6,082 nucleotides of DNA from an uncultured Oscillibacter sp. (GCA_948435975.1 CAOJHG010000147.1:1-6082), one strand, 5' to 3'; positions 1 to 5,649 are shown, counted from the stretch's first letter. A program made the numbers and translations. Notes: generated by a model from the letters alone, not told the origin.

Positions 1-402
1 GTGACGACCACCTTCCTGGACGCCTGGTCCGCCGGTATCTCCGCCGAGTCCATCAGCCCCCGGCTGAAGGGGAAATGGATGGCCGTGGGGGCTGCCCTGC
101 TGGGGACCGCCGGGGCGGTGTTGTTTCCCATGGACGACATCACCGGCTTTCTGTATCTCGTCGGCTCTGTCTTCGCGCCCATGATTGCCATTCAGATCGC
201 GGATTTCTTCCTGCTGAGACGGGAGCGGTTTCAGACAGATTTTGATGGACGGAATCTGGTGATTTGGTTAGTGGGTTTTGCCGCCTATCGGGGTCTCATG
301 AGATTGGACATCCCATTAGGATGTACTTTGGCGGATATGGCCCTGGTAGTTGTGCTGTGTGTGCTGGCGGACAAACTGACAGGGAAGCCGCCCTTGCCTT
401 GA
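1..402 (+). CDS. cytX: CytX-like NCS1 permease for hydroxymethylpyrimidine, C-terminal part (5' truncated by window)
   Basis: This is the last 133 residues of an inner-membrane nucleobase:cation symporter-1 (NCS1) permease, best matched to CytX, the presumed importer of the thiamine precursor hydroxymethylpyrimidine. The sequence opens inside a helix with TTTFLDAWSAG and the following SAESI, typical of CytX, and retains the IADFFLLRR segment near residues 65-73. Hydrophobic stretches lie at about 27-43, 49-72, 86-100 and 107-123. The family is roughly 400 residues long, so about two thirds lies before base 1. The GTG at base 1 is simply the first codon seen, not a credible start. Its promoter, and any TPP riboswitch expected for a thiamine-regulated gene, would be outside the window. 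The NCS1 assignment is firm. The pyrimidine substrate is a family-level inference, with cytosine-type permeases as the alternative. Confidence 0.8.
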   Translation: MTTTFLDAWSAGISAESISPRLKGKWMAVGAALLGTAGAVLFPMDDITGFLYLVGSVFAPMIAIQIADFFLLRRERFQTDFDGRNLVIWLVGFAAYRGLMRLDIPLGCTLADMALVVVLCVLADKLTGKPPLP

Positions 403-602
403 CCTGTCTGAGAATTCAATTTGCCGGATACAAAGTGCAAGCGTGAGCTGCTTCATGCAACACCTTCAGCTGTAATTCACTTCGTTGATTTATACAACGT
501 GGAAAGAACTCTAAATTCTCTCCACGTTGTCAATTACCCTAAACGGTTATTTTATTGTTGTCTTTATGCGGGATAGCCCCTGCATCCGCTCACTTTTTCC
601 CA
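403..602. other. Convergent intergenic region
   Basis: These 200 bases separate the stop of the CytX-like gene from the stop of the ABC transporter ATPase, which converge on each other. The stretch is visibly richer in A and T than the flanking genes. I see no supportable open reading frame or RNA gene. Its only strong structure is the hairpin at 494-530. Confidence 0.7.
494..530. terminator. Hairpin between convergent genes, possible bidirectional terminator without U-tract
   Basis: ACAACGTGGA (494-503) pairs perfectly with TCCACGTTGT (521-530). After one A-C mismatch the stem continues with AGAA (505-508) against TTCT (516-519), leaving a 7-base loop. It sits 91 bases after the cytX stop and 72 bases after the ATPase stop. 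Neither strand has a run of T after the stem, so it is not a textbook intrinsic terminator. Termination, 3'-end protection or protein binding are all possible. Confidence 0.4.
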
Positions 603-1370
603 TTAATCATTGGCGTACCGGGAGAGGAACTGCTTGGTTCGCTCCTCCTTTGGATGGTCGATGACGTCTCCCGGAGCGCCCTGTTCCACAATAACGCCAC
701 TGTCCATAAAAATCACCTGGTCCGCCACATCCCGGGCAAAGGCCATTTCATGGGTGACGATGATCATGGTGGTCTTCTGTTCCGCCAGGGAACGGATTAC
801 CCGCAGCACCTCGCCGGTGAGCTCCGGGTCCAGGGCAGAGGTAGGCTCGTCAAAGCACAGAATATCCGGATGCAGGGCCAGCGCCCGGGCAATGGCGACC
901 CGCTGCTGTTGTCCGCCGGAAAGCTGGTGGGGAAAGTGCCCCGCCCGGTCGGCCAAGCCCATGCGGACCAGCAATTCTTCTCCCGCCTGCTGAATACTTT
1001 CCTTACTTTCGCCGCCTCGTTCCTTGGCCAGGAGCTCCCGAGCCAGGGTGACGTTTTGCAGAGCCGTGTATTGGGGGAAGAGATTGAAGTTCTGGAACAC
1101 CAGGCCAAAGTGGAGCCGCTTCTTTCGAATCTCACTCTCCAGTTGGGTTTTGGGGTCATTAGCGTCAAAGATCACGTTCCCTTTGACGGCGATGGAGCCA
1201 TGGTCCGGCCGTTCCAGGAAATTCAGGCAGCGCAGCAGCGTGGTCTTGCCGGAGCCGGAGGAGCCGATGATGGACAGGGCCTGCCCCTGTTCCAGGGAGA
1301 AGCTGATATCGGTGAGGACACGTGTCGCGCCGAAGTGCTTTTCAATGTGATTGACCTCCAGAATGGACAT
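603..1370 (-). CDS. Polar amino acid ABC transporter, ATP-binding subunit (GlnQ/HisP type)
   Basis: This 255-residue cytoplasmic ATPase powers import by the transporter encoded just upstream, acting as a dimer on the permease encoded at 1384-2022. All nucleotide-binding motifs are intact: Walker A GSSGSGKT at 36-43, Q-loop Gln93, signature LSGGQQQ at 150-156, Walker B ending in Asp174-Glu175 (ILCFDE), D-loop SALD at 178-181 and switch His207. Length and the [10 protein letters not shown] segment (91-100) are typical of the polar amino acid uptake (PAAT) group. The ATG at 1370 is chosen because TAAGGAGG lies 8 bases before it. It is the last gene of the operon, 13 bases after the permease stop. 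The substrate cannot be read from this subunit, so no gene symbol is given. Confidence 0.95.
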   Translation of the reverse strand: MSILEVNHIEKHFGATRVLTDISFSLEQGQALSIIGSSGSGKTTLLRCLNFLERPDHGSIAVKGNVIFDANDPKTQLESEIRKKRLHFGLVFQNFNLFPQYTALQNVTLARELLAKERGGESKESIQQAGEELLVRMGLADRAGHFPHQLSGGQQQRVAIARALALHPDILCFDEPTSALDPELTGEVLRVIRSLAEQKTTMIIVTHEMAFARDVADQVIFMDSGVIVEQGAPGDVIDHPKEERTKQFLSRYAND

Positions 1371-1378
1371 ATCCGCTT

Positions 1379-1386
1379 CCTCCTTA
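1379..1386 (-). promoter_or_regulatory. Ribosome binding site of the ATPase, containing the permease stop codon
   Basis: On the minus strand this reads TAAGGAGG, a near-perfect Shine-Dalgarno sequence 8 bases before the ATG at 1370. Its first three bases are the TAA stop of the permease. Ribosomes finishing the permease therefore cover the ATPase start signal, which suggests translational coupling and matched subunit amounts. Confidence 0.85.
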
Positions 1387-2022
1387 TTGAAAATAGTCCA
1401 GCTTCTTTTCCATCTGATTTAAGAGAATGGTCAGGATGCCGCTCAGGATCAGGTAGAAAACCGCCGTATAGAACAGGGGCCAGATCAGCCCCTTTTTGAT
1501 GTAGCTCTCTCCCATCCAGATCAGCTCATAAACGGAAATGACCCGGACCAGGGAGGTGTCTTTCACCAAGGTGATAAACTCGTTGCCCATGGGAGGAACG
1601 ATGCGCTTGATGACCTGAAGCAGCGTGACCTTGAAGAAGATCTGCGGTTTTGTCATGCCCAGCACCTGTCCCGCCTCGTATTGGCCCCGGGGAACGGACT
1701 GGATGCCTCCCCGATAGATCTCGGAAAAGTAACAGGCGTAGTTTACCACGAAGGCCACCAGGGCCGCCGTGAAGCGGGGAAGAAGAGGGAGACCAAACAG
1801 GAGGCCGGGACCGTAGAAGATAATCAAGATCTGAATCATCAACGGGGAACCCCGTATGATCCAGACCACCGTCTGAATCAGCCAGCGCAGGGGTGCAAAG
1901 CGGCTCATGGAGCCAAAGCTGATTACTAACCCCAGAGGCAGGGCGAAGAGCAGCGTGAGGAAGAAAAGCTTGAGGGTGGTTCCCATCCCCTCCAACAAAC
2001 TCAGGGTTACGGGTATCAACAT
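1384..2022 (-). CDS. Polar amino acid ABC transporter, permease subunit (HisM/GlnP family)
   Basis: This 212-residue inner-membrane protein should form the translocation channel, as a homodimer since only one permease gene is present. The N-terminal block [10 protein letters not shown] (11-20) is typical of the His/Glu/Gln/Arg permease family, as is RGSPLMIQ (58-65). The cytoplasmic coupling (EAA) loop spans about 113-136 ([11 protein letters not shown] onward) and contacts the ATPase. Hydrophobic segments lie at about 15-37, 48-70, 84-99, 147-170 and 181-201. The ATG at 2022 has AAAGGAG (2032-2038) 9 bases upstream. It lies 73 bases after the lipoprotein gene, with a strong hairpin between them. 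The protein is complete and shows no oddity. Confidence 0.93.
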   Translation of the reverse strand: MLIPVTLSLLEGMGTTLKLFFLTLLFALPLGLVISFGSMSRFAPLRWLIQTVVWIIRGSPLMIQILIIFYGPGLLFGLPLLPRFTAALVAFVVNYACYFSEIYRGGIQSVPRGQYEAGQVLGMTKPQIFFKVTLLQVIKRIVPPMGNEFITLVKDTSLVRVISVYELIWMGESYIKKGLIWPLFYTAVFYLILSGILTILLNQMEKKLDYFQ

Positions 2023-2031
2023 GCGGGACGT

Positions 2032-2038
2032 CTCCTTT
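2032..2038 (-). promoter_or_regulatory. Ribosome binding site of the permease gene
   Basis: AAAGGAG on the minus strand, 9 bases before the ATG at 2022. It overlaps the second copy of an 11-base repeat (2035-2045 and 2061-2071), the first copy of which forms the tip of the hairpin at 2051-2079. Confidence 0.8.
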
Positions 2039-2050
2039 CAAAGCCGGGAA

Positions 2051-2079
2051 GGGCAGAGGGCTTTCAAAGCCCTCTGCCC
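2051..2079 (-). promoter_or_regulatory. Perfect intercistronic hairpin after the lipoprotein gene
   Basis: GGGCAGAGGGCTTT (2051-2064) and AAAGCCCTCTGCCC (2066-2079) are perfect inverted copies around a single base. As RNA this gives at least an 11-bp GC-rich stem with a 7-base loop. It begins 16 bases after the lipoprotein stop and ends 28 bases before the permease start. No T-tract follows, so full termination is unlikely. The position fits a 3' stabiliser or partial attenuator that keeps lipoprotein mRNA in excess over permease and ATPase mRNA, as known for other binding-protein operons (for example the repeats after malE). That role is inferred. Confidence 0.75.
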
Positions 2080-2095
2080 AAGGTCCGCAGGCCGT

Positions 2096-2983
2096 TTATT
2101 GTTCAATTACAGATTCCTGCACGCCGTAGGTGGTGGCAACCTCCATCACCGTGCCGGCGGCATAGGCCTCTTTCCAGAAGGCGTTGAAGGCGTCGGTCAG
2201 GTCGGAGCCTTTGCGGAAGCCCACGCCGTACTCCTCGTCGTTGAGCTGAACGGTGTAGGTCAGATCGGGATAGCTGGTGCCCTCACCGATCATGGCGCCG
2301 GCCATCAAGAGGTCGATGACGGCGGCCTCAGAGGCGCCGGAGGCCACTTCCATCACGGCGGCGGCCTGGTTCTGCATAGCGGTGTAGGAGATGCCCAGGG
2401 CGTCCAGCTGCTCCGCGCCGGCAGAGCCGTTCTCCACGGCAAAGGCCAGCCCGCTGAGGCTTTCCACCGTCTGGTACTGATCCGCCTTGGCGGCGGGAAC
2501 CACCACCACCTGACCATTGAGGCAGTAGGGCTCAGAGGTGCTCATCAGCGCCTTCACATCGTCGGTGAGGGTCATGCCGTTCCAGACCACGTCGATGGCC
2601 TTGGTATCCAGCTCCATGGACTTTGCGTCCCAGTCGGCCAGCTCCAGAAACTCGACCTTCACGCCAAGGCTCTCGGCAAAGGCCTTGGCCATATCGGCGT
2701 CAAAGCCGATCCACTCGTCGCTGCCGCTGTCCTTGTAATCCATGGGAGCGAAGTCGGTCATACCGACGATCAAAGTTCCCTTCCCCTGGACATAGGCGAG
2801 GTCACTGTCGGTCGCCTCCTGGTCGCTGCCTTCGGAAGAGGCGCCGGTATCGGCAGGAGTGCCGGAATCGGCGGGAGGGGCGTCCTTCCCATCGCTGCTG
2901 CCGTTTCCTCCGCAGGCGGCAAGGCTCAGTACCATTGCCAGGGCCAGCAGAAGGGCCCAGAGTTTGCTGCTTCTTTTCATCAT
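2096..2983 (-). CDS. Amino acid ABC transporter substrate-binding lipoprotein
   Basis: This 295-residue extracellular receptor captures the ligand and delivers it to the permease. It starts with a lipoprotein signal peptide: basic MMKRSSK, a hydrophobic core at 8-20 and lipobox LAAC with lipidated Cys24. A Gly/Ser/Asp/Ala-rich tether runs to about 63. The type 2 periplasmic-binding fold follows: LIVGMTDFAPMDYKD at 71-85, WIGFDADMAKAF at 91-102, WNGMTLTDD at 134-142 and AAVIDLLMAG at 220-229 with Asp224. The arginine that normally grips the ligand carboxylate after the TLTDD segment is replaced by Val143, so the substrate is uncertain. The start at 2983 has GGAGG (2990-2994) 6 bases upstream. 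The next codon, at 2980, is also ATG and equally plausible. An ATG at 3010 lies upstream of the ribosome binding site and inside the palindrome, and was rejected. Confidence 0.92.
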   Translation of the reverse strand: MMKRSSKLWALLLALAMVLSLAACGGNGSSDGKDAPPADSGTPADTGASSEGSDQEATDSDLAYVQGKGTLIVGMTDFAPMDYKDSGSDEWIGFDADMAKAFAESLGVKVEFLELADWDAKSMELDTKAIDVVWNGMTLTDDVKALMSTSEPYCLNGQVVVVPAAKADQYQTVESLSGLAFAVENGSAGAEQLDALGISYTAMQNQAAAVMEVASGASEAAVIDLLMAGAMIGEGTSYPDLTYTVQLNDEEYGVGFRKGSDLTDAFNAFWKEAYAAGTVMEVATTYGVQESVIEQ

Positions 2984-2987
2984 GAAC

Positions 2988-2994
2988 TTCCTCC
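2988..2994 (-). promoter_or_regulatory. Ribosome binding site that sets the lipoprotein start
   Basis: GGAGGAA on the minus strand. The GGAGG core lies 6 bases before the ATG at 2983 and 9 before the ATG at 2980. It excludes the longer start at 3010 but does not separate the two adjacent ATG codons. Confidence 0.8.
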
Positions 2995-3000
2995 AAATCG

Positions 3001-3019
3001 GAACAGGCACTGCCTGTTC
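3001..3019. repeat. 19-bp perfect palindrome in the transporter leader
   Basis: GAACAGGCA (3001-3009) and TGCCTGTTC (3011-3019) are perfect inverted copies around one base. It ends 6 bases before the lipoprotein Shine-Dalgarno core. It could be a dimeric repressor site. As RNA it could form an 8-bp stem with a 3-base loop next to the ribosome binding site. No T-tract follows, so it is not a terminator. Confidence 0.75.
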
Positions 3020-3020
3020 G

Positions 3021-3050
3021 TTTAATACGGTAGCAGTTTACCATATTAAA
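3021..3050. repeat. 30-bp inverted repeat overlapping the transporter promoter, candidate operator
   Basis: TTTAATACGGTA (3021-3032) and TACCATATTAAA (3039-3050) are inverted copies with one mismatch, around a 6-base centre. In minus-strand RNA the mismatch becomes a U-G wobble. The repeat covers the proposed -10 element and most of the spacer of the transporter promoter. This position suits a repressor operator. I cannot assign it to a known regulator. Confidence 0.7.
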
Positions 3051-3063
3051 GAGATCCTGTAAA
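3035..3063 (-). promoter_or_regulatory. Candidate sigma-A promoter of the ABC transporter operon
   Basis: On the minus strand, TTTACA (3058-3063, 5 of 6 to TTGACA) is followed by exactly 17 bases and then TAAACT (3035-3040, 4 of 6 to TATAAT). This predicts a start near 3028 and a leader of about 45 bases. A second -10-like TATTAA lies at 3022-3027 but has a poorer -35. Confidence 0.45.
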
Positions 3064-3137
3064 GCATGAATTCGACCAAATCACCCTGGAGGTTTCCACA
3101 AGTTCTTTGTGCGCTTTCTCCAAAACAAGACGGGCTG

Positions 3138-3166
3138 TCATACTTTTCCCACAGCGGACATAGAGT
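3138..3166 (+). promoter_or_regulatory. Candidate sigma-E promoter of spoIVA
   Basis: TCATACT (3138-3144), 14 bases, then CATAGAGT (3159-3166) resembles the mother-cell sigma-E pattern (ATA-type -35, CATACAAT-type -10). In Bacillus subtilis spoIVA is a sigma-E gene. The predicted start near 3173 gives a leader of about 30 bases and supports translation from 3205. Confidence 0.55.
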
Positions 3167-3204
3167 GGGAATATGAATATGGAGCGGAAAAAGGACGGGA
3201 TACT

Positions 3205-4680
3205 ATGAACACAACCATCTATCAGAATATCGCCACCCGCACGGCGGGGGATATCTACATCGGCGTGGTGGGCCCGGTGCGGACCGGCAAGTCCACCTTT
3301 ATCAAGCGCTTCATGGAGACTCAGGTAATTCCGAATATTGAAAATGTGTACCGGAAGGAGCGGGCCCGGGATGAGCTGCCCCAAAGCGGCTCCGGACGGA
3401 CCATCATGACGGCGGAGCCCAAATTTGTTCCGGAGGAAGCGGCCCAGGTCCAGCTGCCCGACGGCGCTTCCTTCTCCGTGCGGCTCATCGACTGCGTGGG
3501 GTACATGGTTCGGGGCGCCATCGGCCAGTTTGAGGACGACGCGCCCCGGATGGTCACCACTCCCTGGTATGACCACGAAATCCCCATGACCGAGGCGGCG
3601 GAGATCGGCACTCGAAAAGTGATTTCGGAGCACTCCACCATCGGTATTGTCATCACCACCGACGGAACCGTCTCCGACATCCCCCGGGAGGACTATCTGG
3701 AAGCGGAAGAACGGGTGGTTCGGGAACTCCAGGAGCTGGGAAAGCCCTTCATTGTTCTGCTGAACTCCGCGGACCCGAAGTCCGACCGGGCGGAAGCCAT
3801 TGCCCGGGACATTTCCTCCCGCTATGAGGTGAACTGTGTCCCGGTGAACTGTCTGAACCTGGGAGAGGAGGACGTGGCGGACATCCTCAAGGCCGTCCTC
3901 TATGAGTTTCCTATGCAGGAGCTGGACCTGTTCCTGCCTCCCTGGGTGGATGCCTTACCCACGGAGCATCCCATCAAGGCCAGCCTCTACGACGCAGTCC
4001 GCCAAGGCACCTCGCAGCTCCAGCATATCCGGGAGGTAGACGGCGTCATCGCCGCCCTGGGGGCCTGTGAGAACATCAGCGAGGCCAAGATCACGGCTAT
4101 TGATTTGGGCACCGGCGTGGCGGCGGCCAGCCTCAGTCTGCCTCGGGAGCTGTTCTACCACACCTTGTCGGAGCAGTCCGGCTTCGAGGTGGGGGACGAT
4201 GGGGACTTGATGAGCCTGCTGACCCGTCTGGCCGCGGTGAAGGCGGAGTACGACAAAGTGGCGGGAGCACTGCGGGACGTGAAGGAGACGGGCTACGGCA
4301 TTGTGGTCCCCAGCATCGATGAGTTGAAGCTGGAAGAGCCAGAGATCATGAAGCAGGGGGGCCGCTACGGAGTGAAGCTGAAAGCCAGCGCGCCCAGCAT
4401 CCATATGATCCGGGCGGATATCGAGACCGCCGTCTCGCCCATTGTGGGGAACGAGAAGCAGTCGGAGGACATGGTGAACTATCTCCTCCAGGAGTTCGAA
4501 GGGGACACCAGCAAAATCTGGCAGTCCAACATCTTTGGCCGGAGCTTCCACGAGCTGGTCAGCGACGATCTACAGGGCAAGCTGAAACGGATGCCGGACG
4601 ATGCCCGGAAGAAGCTGCAAGAGACCCTGACCCGCATCATCAACGAGGGCAGCGGGGGACTGATCTGCATCATCCTGTGA
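3205..4680 (+). CDS. spoIVA: Stage IV sporulation protein A, spore coat assembly ATPase
   Basis: SpoIVA (491 residues, close to the 492 of Bacillus subtilis) is made in the mother cell and polymerises, using ATP hydrolysis, into the coat basement layer on the forespore surface, where SpoVM anchors it. The sequence shows Walker A GPVRTGKS at 23-30, a threonine-containing switch region RTIMT at 65-69, the DxxG motif Asp96-Gly99 (LIDCVGY), and a degenerate G4 motif NSAD at 187-190. That degeneracy fits the known use of ATP rather than GTP by this GTPase-fold protein. The middle and C-terminal domains are complete, and the hallmark ending GGLICIIL is present. The ATG at 3205 has AAGGA 9 bases upstream and begins the conserved N-terminus MNTTIYQNIATRTAGDIYIG. 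An in-frame ATG at 3109 lies upstream of the sigma-E-like promoter and was rejected. It appears monocistronic, with its own promoter and terminator. Confidence 0.98.
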   Translation: MNTTIYQNIATRTAGDIYIGVVGPVRTGKSTFIKRFMETQVIPNIENVYRKERARDELPQSGSGRTIMTAEPKFVPEEAAQVQLPDGASFSVRLIDCVGYMVRGAIGQFEDDAPRMVTTPWYDHEIPMTEAAEIGTRKVISEHSTIGIVITTDGTVSDIPREDYLEAEERVVRELQELGKPFIVLLNSADPKSDRAEAIARDISSRYEVNCVPVNCLNLGEEDVADILKAVLYEFPMQELDLFLPPWVDALPTEHPIKASLYDAVRQGTSQLQHIREVDGVIAALGACENISEAKITAIDLGTGVAAASLSLPRELFYHTLSEQSGFEVGDDGDLMSLLTRLAAVKAEYDKVAGALRDVKETGYGIVVPSIDELKLEEPEIMKQGGRYGVKLKASAPSIHMIRADIETAVSPIVGNEKQSEDMVNYLLQEFEGDTSKIWQSNIFGRSFHELVSDDLQGKLKRMPDDARKKLQETLTRIINEGSGGLICIIL

Positions 4681-4682
4681 CG

Positions 4683-4717
4683 AAAGCGGGCATGGAGACC
4701 ATCCATGCCCGCTTTTT
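4683..4717 (+). terminator. Rho-independent terminator of spoIVA, probably bidirectional
   Basis: AAAGCGGGCATGGA (4683-4696) pairs perfectly with TCCATGCCCGCTTT (4702-4715) around a 5-base loop, and the plus strand ends in five T residues (4713-4717). It starts 2 bases after the spoIVA stop. On the minus strand it lies right after the stop of the CPCC gene, with three T residues at the stem end, so it may serve both convergent units. Confidence 0.93.
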
Positions 4718-4718
4718 C

Positions 4719-5045
4719 CTATGGAATTTCCTCCGGCAGAGGATTCCGCTTGGATTTCCGACATTCTTCCCGAACGGCGCCAAGCTTCCGGTAAGTCTCC
4801 CGGCCCTCCGCCAGGGTCATACCCCGGTTCTCATCGCTGGGCTGGTCCTCGCCGGGATCGAACACATCGTTTTCCCAAAGGCAGACCGGGCAGATAAAGG
4901 CCAGAGCGTCCTCCTTTGGCACCGGGAAGGTTTTATAGCCGCAGCAGGGGCAGGGAAATTTCCCCGGCATGGGCGGAGCCTCTGGTTCCGCCGGGGTTTG
5001 CCTCGGTGTGGAGTCCTGTCCATTAACCGCTGTTGGATAAAGCAT
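4719..5045 (-). CDS. CPCC family cysteine-rich small protein
   Basis: This 108-residue, probably cytosolic protein belongs to the cysteine-rich CPCC domain family, whose function is not known to me. Residues 1-29 are Pro-rich and look disordered. The domain begins at FPCPCCGYKT (30-39), followed by ICPVCLWEND (51-60) and a charged helical end with MTLAEGRETYRKLGA (76-90). Cys32, Cys35, Cys52 and Cys55 form two CxxC knuckles suited to zinc, with Cys34 extra. The ATG at 5045 is chosen because GAGGA lies 8 bases upstream and overlaps the ogt stop. An internal ATG at 4970, with AGAGG 8 bases before it, would give 83 residues starting just before the domain, and is a real alternative. The same frame is open up to 5336, but that extension runs through ogt. 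It is the second gene of the ogt unit. Confidence 0.82.
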   Translation of the reverse strand: MLYPTAVNGQDSTPRQTPAEPEAPPMPGKFPCPCCGYKTFPVPKEDALAFICPVCLWENDVFDPGEDQPSDENRGMTLAEGRETYRKLGAVREECRKSKRNPLPEEIP

Positions 5046-5053
5046 GGATTTCT

Positions 5054-5058
5054 TCCTC
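5054..5058 (-). promoter_or_regulatory. Ribosome binding site of the CPCC gene, overlapping the ogt stop
   Basis: The minus strand reads TGAGGA: the TGA (5057-5059) stops ogt, and GAGGA (5054-5058) is the Shine-Dalgarno sequence 8 bases before the ATG at 5045. The two genes are therefore likely translated in a coupled manner. Confidence 0.7.
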
Positions 5059-5587
5059 ACAGCGCCGTACCTTTTTCCGGAATATACATCCCCGACAGGT
5101 CCGCGCCCTCCAGCTCCAGCAAAAAGCGCTTCTTCTCCACGCCTCCCGCATAGCCCGTCAGGCTGCCGTCCGTCCCCACCACCCGGTGGCAGGGAATGAG
5201 GATGGAAATGGGGTTGTGCCCCACGGCCCCGCCCACCGCCTGGGGGGAGGCGGGGACTCCGGCGGCTTTCAGGATCTTCGCCAGCGCACCGTAAGTTGTG
5301 GTTTCCCCAAAGGGGATTTCCAGCAGCCGTTTCCACACCTTTTTCCGGAATTCACTCCCTTCAGGAGCCAGCGGTGGCAGGGGAGGGAGATCCCGCTTTG
5401 CAAAATAGGCCTCCAACCAGTCCTCCGCCTGACGGAAAACCAGCAAATCCGCCCGTTCCTCTGCCGTTTCCTCCAAACCAGCGGCAAAGTATTTCTGCCC
5501 CTCCAGCCACAGGCCAAGAATGTGCTCCCCGTCGGAGGCCAGGGACAGGGGACCCAGGGGGGATACCAGCGTTGTTCGATACGTCAT
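5057..5587 (-). CDS. ogt: Methylated-DNA--protein-cysteine S-methyltransferase (O6-alkylguanine transferase)
   Basis: This 176-residue suicide repair protein moves the alkyl group from O6-alkylguanine (and O4-alkylthymine) in DNA onto its own cysteine. The acceptor is Cys133 in IPCHRVVG (131-138). The N-terminal ribonuclease-like half runs to about 75 (SPLGPLSLASDG at 9-20). The C-terminal DNA-binding half has IPFGETTTYG (91-100), the recognition-helix region SPQAVGGAVGHNP (114-126) and GSLTGYAGG (141-149). The position of the arginine finger of human AGT (RAVGG) is Gln116 here, which I recall as common in clostridial members. The ATG at 5587 is preferred because GGAAGG (5596-5601) lies 8 bases upstream. 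The GTG at 5596 would overlap that site. It is first in a unit with the CPCC gene and has its own candidate promoter. There is no Ada N-terminal sensor domain, so expression is probably not methylation-induced. Confidence 0.95.
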   Translation of the reverse strand: MTYRTTLVSPLGPLSLASDGEHILGLWLEGQKYFAAGLEETAEERADLLVFRQAEDWLEAYFAKRDLPPLPPLAPEGSEFRKKVWKRLLEIPFGETTTYGALAKILKAAGVPASPQAVGGAVGHNPISILIPCHRVVGTDGSLTGYAGGVEKKRFLLELEGADLSGMYIPEKGTAL

Positions 5588-5595
5588 CTGCCGCA

Positions 5596-5601
5596 CCTTC
5601 C
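5596..5601 (-). promoter_or_regulatory. Ribosome binding site that decides the ogt start
   Basis: GGAAGG on the minus strand, 8 bases before the ATG at 5587. The upstream GTG at 5596 overlaps this site, which argues for the shorter 176-residue protein over a 179-residue one. Confidence 0.65.
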
Positions 5602-5620
5602 TCTCTTTTCTTTTAGATTC

Positions 5621-5649
5621 ATTATGTTCTTTCCAAAACAGTCTTTCAG
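5621..5649 (-). promoter_or_regulatory. Candidate sigma-A promoter of ogt
   Basis: On the minus strand CTGAAA (5644-5649, 4 of 6), a 17-base spacer and CATAAT (5621-5626, 5 of 6) lie in the 82-base gap before ogt. The predicted start near 5614 gives a leader of about 27 bases. It suggests that ogt is transcribed apart from the upstream hypothetical gene. Confidence 0.4.

Noticed and set aside
568..598. A possible plus-strand terminator for the cytX gene (GCGGGAT pairing with ATCCGC, then TTTTT)
   Set aside because: The stem is only 6 bp with a bulge, 4 bases separate it from the T-run, and it lies 165 bases past the stop. It is too weak to call.
555..1499. A 314-codon plus-strand open frame opposite the transporter ATPase
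   Set aside because: It is the antisense shadow of a gene with complete ABC ATPase motifs. Its translation shows no recognisable family, and it runs on into the permease gene.
1907..3025. A 372-codon plus-strand open frame opposite the lipoprotein gene
   Set aside because: Its translation is rich in Gly, His and Val, as expected from the antisense of a GC-rich gene. It has no ribosome binding site and no domain, while the minus strand encodes a clear binding lipoprotein.
3109..3204. A longer spoIVA start at the in-frame ATG at 3109
   Set aside because: It would add 32 residues not seen in SpoIVA and would place the sigma-E-like promoter inside the coding region. The ATG at 3205 gives the conserved N-terminus and has a ribosome binding site.
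3046..3633. A 195-codon minus-strand open frame opposite the start of spoIVA
   Set aside because: Antisense shadow of spoIVA. It also runs through both divergent promoters and has no recognisable domain.
5046..5336. A longer CPCC protein starting at 5336 on the minus strand
   Set aside because: The extension lies inside ogt in another frame and is low-complexity, Gly/Arg/Pro-rich. The ribosome binding site before 5045 and the family layout favour the shorter protein.
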